This document shows positions 58,249 to 64,000 of a stretch of 64,000 nt of DNA, piece after piece (the stretch's first letter is position 1; each line of letters opens with the position of its first letter). A program made the position numbers and the translations under genes. Origin of the DNA: Mercurialis annua (Eukaryota > Streptophyta > Magnoliopsida > Malpighiales > Euphorbiaceae); contig NC_065570.1 of the NCBI RefSeq assembly GCF_937616625.2, positions 52,629,665 to 52,693,664 on the forward strand, in the 5' to 3' direction. The notes below the pieces were generated by a model. That model was not told where the DNA came from and did no database searches. It was given only the letters and a program-made list of their open reading frames with translations.

Positions 58249-59991
58249 TTAGCATGTTACTGGTCTAGTACTTTTAGCTTGCTTACAAATCCGGAGAGCA
58301 GTTCCTATTAACCCCTTCTTGCATAGCTTGCTCAATACCATATTAAAAAAAGTAATTTCTGTTGGACCAATACCACTATGCATCACAGTTTCTAATAGCT
58401 TTAAACATTCTGAAAATTTCCTAACTCCACAGAGATAATTGATCAGAGAAATTGAACTAACAACATCACACTTAATACCTTCATACTCCATCCTACGCAG
58501 GATTTTCTGTATCAAAATGGAATTTTCCTGTCTGCAGGCCATACATAAAATTGGATTGAAGGAACAAACGTCAGGCCCCTTCCCTTCCCACTTAAAATGG
58601 TCAAGGAGCTCAAAACCCTTATCGGCACCATATTCTTTACAAAAACCATTTATAATTGTATTATATGACACATTAGTTGGCACGAAACCTTCTCCTATCA
58701 TACGGGTCAATACAATGAAAGCTTCTTTAGATCTGTTTTGAAGACACAAACAATGGAGATATAGATTGTAAACAGCAACATCTACACAGCCTTTAGAGAG
58801 TGCATCAAGCAACAAATCATAAGCCAACTCAACTTTACCATTTTTCAACAGGCTTCCAGCTAAGGAAGCATACGTGAATGAATCAGGGCAAAATCCCCTT
58901 TGATCCATGATCTGAATGAGCTCAAGAGTTTCAGGTACTCTACCTTGATGACAAAGTTCCCGCAGAATTACATTGTACGTCTGCAAGTCAGGATGACATC
59001 CTTCGCTGTCCATCTCACAAAAAATTCTCATCGCCTCATTAATCCTTTGAGTATCACAGAGAAACTTAATAACAACTGTGTACGATATAACATTGGGCTT
59101 ACAGCCAATACCTTTCATCGCTTCTAAACACCGTAAAGCATCCTCCGCCAAACCTTCTCTACAAAATCCATAAATCAAAGCAGTATATGAACATACATTG
59201 TACACAACACCTCTCTTCTTCATCGAGCAAAACAATTGCATAGCGGTACGAGTTTGATTGAACTTACAGAAAGCCCATAAAATAGGATTAAAAGTATATA
59301 CACCAAAAAAACAACCTTTATTAAAAAGAACCAAAAACACAAAGTAGGCTTCACGAACCATACGAGCTTTACATAACAAACAAATCATCAAGTTAAAAGT
59401 GGATTTATTAGGAACATAACCAGACATCATCATAGTCTCAAAAACACAAATCGAATCCATCAAACACTCCAATTCAAGTGATTTTTTCAGCAATTTCGAA
59501 AAAACCGAAACTGAAGGCACAAACCCATTAGCACGCATCTCGTCAAGAATAAAGATTGCATCTTTAAGGTACCCAAATGATAACAAACCATTAAAAAGAG
59601 TATTAAAAGTGAAAGCATCCGGGTTCGGACCAACTCTCTTCATACTCAGATAAAACTCCAGCACTACATTAACAGAAACATTATTGGTAGATTTGAGATA
59701 ATGAAAAAGTAAAGAATTACAATCATATAGAGTGGGCTTTCCGGGTATGGTGTTCCTCATGAAAGTTAAAGTGTGAAAAGCTTGTGCAAAGTCACCAGAA
59801 GATGCAAAATTTCGCAAAATTTGTTGCAAGTCTTTGTAGTTGTAATAATGGGTGTGGGTTTCTTCAATGGTTTGTTGTAGTTTGAGAGCAGAGTAAGAGG
59901 AGAATTTAAATGTAGGGAAATGAAAAAATGAGCAAATTTTGAATTTGAGAGAGTGAGCAAGTGATGATGGGATAATTGAACAAAAGCGCAT
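58249..59991 (-). CDS. P-type pentatricopeptide repeat protein, intronless
   Basis: A single uninterrupted frame of 580 residues. An N-terminal hydrophobic/Ser-rich stretch (MRFCSIIPSSLAHSLKF) suggests an organelle transit peptide, most likely mitochondrial. From about residue 60 to 565 there are some 14 PPR motifs, for example PDAFTFNTLFNGLLSFGYLK, YNVCSYTALIYGFCREGLAE, PNVISYTVVIKFLCDTQRIN and PTNVSYNTIINGFCKEYGAD. No E/DYW extension, so RNA processing or stabilisation rather than editing is expected. Lack of introns is usual for plant PPR genes. The target RNA is unknown. Confidence 0.92.
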   Translation of the reverse strand: MRFCSIIPSSLAHSLKFKICSFFHFPTFKFSSYSALKLQQTIEETHTHYYNYKDLQQILRNFASSGDFAQAFHTLTFMRNTIPGKPTLYDCNSLLFHYLKSTNNVSVNVVLEFYLSMKRVGPNPDAFTFNTLFNGLLSFGYLKDAIFILDEMRANGFVPSVSVFSKLLKKSLELECLMDSICVFETMMMSGYVPNKSTFNLMICLLCKARMVREAYFVFLVLFNKGCFFGVYTFNPILWAFCKFNQTRTAMQLFCSMKKRGVVYNVCSYTALIYGFCREGLAEDALRCLEAMKGIGCKPNVISYTVVIKFLCDTQRINEAMRIFCEMDSEGCHPDLQTYNVILRELCHQGRVPETLELIQIMDQRGFCPDSFTYASLAGSLLKNGKVELAYDLLLDALSKGCVDVAVYNLYLHCLCLQNRSKEAFIVLTRMIGEGFVPTNVSYNTIINGFCKEYGADKGFELLDHFKWEGKGPDVCSFNPILCMACRQENSILIQKILRRMEYEGIKCDVVSSISLINYLCGVRKFSECLKLLETVMHSGIGPTEITFFNMVLSKLCKKGLIGTALRICKQAKSTRPVTC

Positions 59992-62833
59992 TTGAGGAAG
60001 TGTTTGGTGGATGGGAAAATAGAGAGAGAAAATAAGGAGACGGCATGAGTGTTCATCAAGTTAGGGTTTTGCAAAGAAAATTGAAATTAGGGGAAGGGGA
60101 GAGATTGTCCTAAAACCCTAGAAACATCAGCCATTGAAGAAACAGGCACAAGGGGTTTAAGGTTTGATCAACGACACGTCGTCGTATGAGGCGAAGGTAC
60201 AAATAGTTGTAAATTTTAACTTGTAAATTCAAGCTCCATTTTAATACTACTTAAATCAGCAAAAGAATTAGATAATATAAATCAAAAATTAATTTCGAAA
60301 AATTATAAACATAACTCCAACATTCAGGGAACCTTATAAAATTTTATGTAACATATTGAACCCTAACTTTTTAAAATATTTCAAAAATAACCCTTGGTTA
60401 GCAAGAGTACCAAATAAGATTAGAAAAAAATTACACTAGCTCTCCAAATTTATAAAGAAGGGGCAAAATTGATTAGAATTGAATTATTTTTACAACTTAG
60501 TCTGCAATTTTAATAAAATTAAAATAATCAATATAAATTATTATCTAAATTTAATCATCTAAAAATTAAATAATATAATCAGATAAAATAATCAAGTAAA
60601 AATATTATTTATTCTTAATTACTATGAATAATAAATTAGAGTAAAATTACTTATGTAATTATTTAAAAATTAAAACATTACATTTATCACGTAATAAAAT
60701 AGTATACACATACCTATTATTATATATTTTAGAATACCACATTATCTTCTTTTTAACTTATTTTTCAAATTATTATAGCATCATTAAAAAATTAATTTTT
60801 TTTTCTTATGACAAAATACCATTACCTTTCCTTTTTGTTCTTATTTGATTTACTGTAGTTACAAAACTAAACCAGATTGAAATTTTAAAAGTCTTTTATT
60901 ATAATGTCAAACCGAACTAAATCAAAATTATTATTTCAATTCAATTTTTGTGCACCTCTAGTTACAATAGCTAATAACCCCAACTTACCTAAAACTTATC
61001 CATTTTGGTTCAAAAATCACAGTCTAAAGTTCATAAGATATTTATATATTCACCAGGGACAAAAAAATCTTTACAACTTTAGAAAAAATATTATCATATT
61101 CTTTTATTAACTGATTTTAATTCAGGTTAATAAGTAGGCATTATTTACTAAAAAGTACAATTATAATTTTTTTTAATAATGAATTACTAGTTATCAAGTT
61201 ATTTTAAAATTTTAATTCATTAGACTAATATATTAAATTCTAGAAAATAGATTTTGTTTTATTGTATGTCAAATTCCTTTAAAGTATTTTTATAGTTCTA
61301 TTATTTAAATAAATTAATAACTAGAAAAATAGTTTTATCATCATTAGTTAATATATCTCATTTTACATTATTTATTTCTTTAATTTCATAAAACCAATCA
61401 TATAAGATCCACCAAAAACACACTAAAATCATAAAATCCATCATCGAAATCTGTTAGATCCACTTAAAATTTTAATTATGGTCCAACTTAAATACTAAAA
61501 TATTAAATCCATTAACATTTACCGTCATATTGTAGTAGTGGTTTCTTTAAAATGCAATATTTTTATACATATTTTTTTGGGTAGTTTTTAAATTATATTG
61601 CCATCCCTGTTTTTCTATAACTATTTTCAAAAATTAGGATAGGTTTGTAAAAATTCCTATTCAATATTGAATTTTCCATGTAATGATTTTTTTTTTTAAA
61701 TATCTTATTTGTAAATTCTTATTTTTTTTAAATGTAGTAATCTTCATATTTAATGCATGTATTAATTATTATTTAATTATAAAAGTTAAATTATAAAATA
61801 TTTATTTATGAAATTTGAATGTACTGTTAAATTCTAAGTAATAGTTAGAATCTTAAATTTTGTCTTTATTTCTTTAATTATAGCTAGCAAATAAGTTAAT
61901 AAAAATACGTACAATACAATAAATAAGTATCTAAATAGAGTAATGTTATTTAACCCACCTTATTGTACCACGTGACGTGACAACAAACGAGTGGATCAAT
62001 TTGAAAGGAGGATAAAGCTTACATATTTAAATAGGAATTGAGCAAATAAAAGAATGCCACGCAAGACGGTACAATAAAATTTGTTAAAATAGATGGATTA
62101 AATATTATTTTTATCTAAATAATCATTTATGGAAAATTCTTAATCAATAACTTTTTAATGTTTAAATTATTTTTTAACAAAAAAAACTTTAATTTTTTAA
62201 ACCAAACCAAAAAGTTCTGTTCAGTTTGGATAAGTCAGATCTATAGTTCAGCTTGATTTGATTTGAAATTTTAACAAATTTTGATTGGTCAGTTTCGGCC
62301 GGTTCCAAACCAAACCAAACCAAACCAAACAGGTCTATCTGTGTCAATAAGACACTAAAAAGCTTAACAAAAATGAGTTGTAATAAGAAAGGCAACAAAC
62401 ATATACGAGAAGAGAAAAGACACCGCAGCAGGAAATGAATAGGTGAAATAGCTTTCAAATCATATCTATTTCATTAGACTAATTTCAAGCTTTACATGTA
62501 AAATATCCCAACCAATGTTTTTCTTTTCAAGCCTTTCTTTGACAAAAGCATACCATGTCAAAAACCAAAAAGAAGACGACTGTCAACCAGCAAAATATTT
62601 TCACTTCCATTTTTTCAGAAAAACTACAACCTGCAAGCTTATCGCTCAAAGGAGCCTTGTTTCACCCATGTAAGAACCCAGAAAATAAGGGAGCATTTCG
62701 GAATAAAGCACCTGAGAACTATACACCCATATGTATAATATTTCTCCCACCTCAAAAGTAAATATTTCCTATTTATGTACTTGCTATCCACCAATTCATG
62801 AATGTCAAAGGATTGAACAAGTTACCACGTCAT
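59992..62833. other. AT-rich intergenic region
   Basis: About 2.8 kb without a supported gene: PPR promoter/leader at the left, then very AT-rich DNA. A possible CACGTGACGTGAC motif (G-box plus ACGT core) lies at 61,969-61,981. The right end probably contains the 3' UTR of the next gene. Confidence 0.4.
62180..62345. repeat. CGGTT/AAACC-type dispersed repeat with a short AAACC microsatellite
   Basis: Contains AACCAAACCAAAAAGTTC, TTGGTCAGTTTCGGCCGGTT and about five AAACC units at 62,307-62,330. Same style as the blocks at 28,150 and 29,690. A frame through it (QSKFVKISNQ, FGLVWFGLEP) is repeat-derived, not a gene. Confidence 0.45.
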
Positions 62834-63921
62834 TCAAGTGACATTGACGGGCACTGAAGCTGGAGAACCAGACAATGAGGCACTGGCTTCACCCACAACA
62901 TTCTTTTGTTTCACAGACGAGCACTCGGCTACAGAACCCAATTCAGAAACATCCCCGATGTCCAAAGTATCAGGAAGGTTTTCAGGAGACTCAAAATCGT
63001 CAAACTGCATCCAGAAAAAACAGCACGTATTTCAAAATGCAAAATCTAACAAGGAGTATACGATCTTCTCTTAGAATGAACAGTTCTAAGCAATATCTAA
63101 ACACGAGAATACACTTTTCTAACCCCCAAAGAAGGCATGATTTAGAAAGACATTTGCTTGTTAGTCACTCAGTATATGGATTTAAAATCCTCATCAATTC
63201 CAAGCAAAGAGCTTTCTGCATACTTGCAATTATGAATCGTTGTTTGTAGTCAATCACTTAAACAAAGTAATAGGCAATTCACTTGTTTAAGAAAGCGAAG
63301 ACAGCTTGAGCAATTACATACAATTTCAGGAGATAAGTAAAGAGCAAAAAGAATGTATGCAAAAACCAAATATACAGCAGCCTAACAACTCGTATCAGTT
63401 GCTATTCTGTTCAGCTACTCAACTATTGCACCTTTTGGAGGTGCACCATTTCAGGTGTCATTGATTGCACACAAAAAGAGAGGAACAAAAAACACACTCA
63501 GACATCCTCGGAAAAAAGGAACAAAAGGAGAGGAAGAAATCACCTCAAGATGGCTCAGCATGTCGACTGTGGCGTCCAAGTCGCCCTTGCTTGCCTGGTA
63601 GACTTCATTAAGGGACTCATCTGACATGCGAGGAAATGATGTTTTAAGAAATTCCAAAATGTCAAATTCTTCATTAATCGCCAGCTTCCCTGTCAGTCCA
63701 TTTGGATGTTGTGATGAAGATCCAGAGACACCAGAATCAGAAGAAGATTTCTCAACCTGCTTCTGTGTACGCTCTGCAGGGGTATGCCACACACTTAAAT
63801 TTCCATCGAAAGGAAACTTTGTGGTCAAATAAGAAAATTCAACTTTTTCAGTACCTTCTCTTTTAGACAGAGGTATGTAAGATGCTGCATAAGGGTTCAA
63901 CATAGAGACGCCTTTCTTCAT
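62834..63921 (-). CDS. PABP-interacting protein with PAM2 and CUE domains (CID5/6-like)
   Basis: Two coding exons, 63921-63544 and 63004-62834, across a 539-bp GT-AG intron at a codon boundary; 182 residues. The N-terminal PAM2 motif LNPYAASYIPLSKR (8-21) binds the MLLE domain of poly(A)-binding protein. A CUE-type ubiquitin-binding fold spans about 87-126 (EFLKTSFPRMSDESLNEVYQ and GDLDATVDMLSHLE). The C-terminus LPDTLDIGDVSELGSVAECS is typical of Arabidopsis CID5/CID6. Plant CID proteins link mRNA poly(A) tails to translation or decay in the cytoplasm. MKKGVSMLNP is the standard family start. Leader exons probably lie beyond the window edge. Confidence 0.9.
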
Positions 63922-64000
63922 TGTCTTAAATCAGAAAAGAGATCCCTGTTACTCAACAAACAAAACAAAAACGCATTATTCGCAACTGTGCTACATCATA
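63922..64000. other. Leader or leader intron of the CID5/6-like gene
   Basis: Only 79 bases remain; read on the minus strand they end in CTGATTTAAGACA just before the ATG. They hold no further coding sequence. Confidence 0.4.

Noticed and set aside
62189..62458. 89-codon minus frame with FGLVWFGLEP
   Set aside because: Derived from the CGGTT/AAACC dispersed repeat; no conserved domain.

Overview
This window is nuclear DNA of a flowering plant, almost certainly a eudicot. The genes are intron-rich with GT-AG splice sites, the intergenic DNA is AT-rich and full of short inverted-repeat transposons, and every recognisable protein belongs to a plant family (TIFY8, PnsB3, CYCA2, P-type PPR, GA 3-oxidase). 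I cannot name the species. I found no rRNA, tRNA, CRISPR or bacterial-type features. All exon models were built by hand from splice sites and reading-frame continuity, without transcript data.

Layout. 0.6-2.3 kb (-): a gibberellin 3-beta-dioxygenase. 2.3-7.6 kb: a Ty1/copia remnant, a CCGGTT minisatellite, hairpin DNA and a tRNA-type SINE. 7.7-11.7 kb (-): a five-exon TIFY8 gene with a small MITE just upstream of its start. 11.9-20.8 kb: gene-poor DNA with several inverted-repeat elements, a textbook Stowaway MITE and a 27-base G run. 20.8-25.1 kb: a PPR gene (-) and the chloroplast NDH subunit gene PnsB3 (+), back to back over about 150 bp. 25.1-31.8 kb: AT-rich spacer. 31.9-36.4 kb (+): an eleven-coding-exon A2-type cyclin gene. 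38.5-41.0 kb (-): a PP2A B' (B56) subunit. 41.9-47.7 kb: a gene-capturing transposon. 47.7-51.7 kb: more MITEs and the leader of the next gene. 51.8-54.4 kb (+): a membrane RING-H2 ubiquitin ligase. 55.0-56.6 kb (-): a DNAJB1-type Hsp40. 57.4-58.2 kb (-): a small broken or short gene. 58.2-60.0 kb (-): an intronless PPR gene. 62.8-63.9 kb (-): a PABP-interacting CID5/6-type protein.

The most notable object is at 41,865-47,687. A 5.8-kb segment is bounded by related inverted termini and flanked by a perfect 9-bp direct repeat (CTCCAACTG), the signature of Mutator-like elements. It encodes no transposase that I can see. It carries broken pieces of at least four unrelated genes: a hyccin/FAM126-like gene, APC1, a class VIII-type myosin and a class I small heat-shock protein. 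Several pieces keep introns or splice sites. This fits a Pack-MULE that captured several genes at the DNA level. A second Mutator-type element, with a perfect 9-bp duplication TTGAATTTA, lies at 48,717-49,632.

The intact genes do not form a pathway. They are ordinary single-copy-style housekeeping and regulatory genes: hormone synthesis, cell cycle, phosphatase targeting, ubiquitination, chaperoning, organelle RNA processing and mRNA poly(A)-tail biology.
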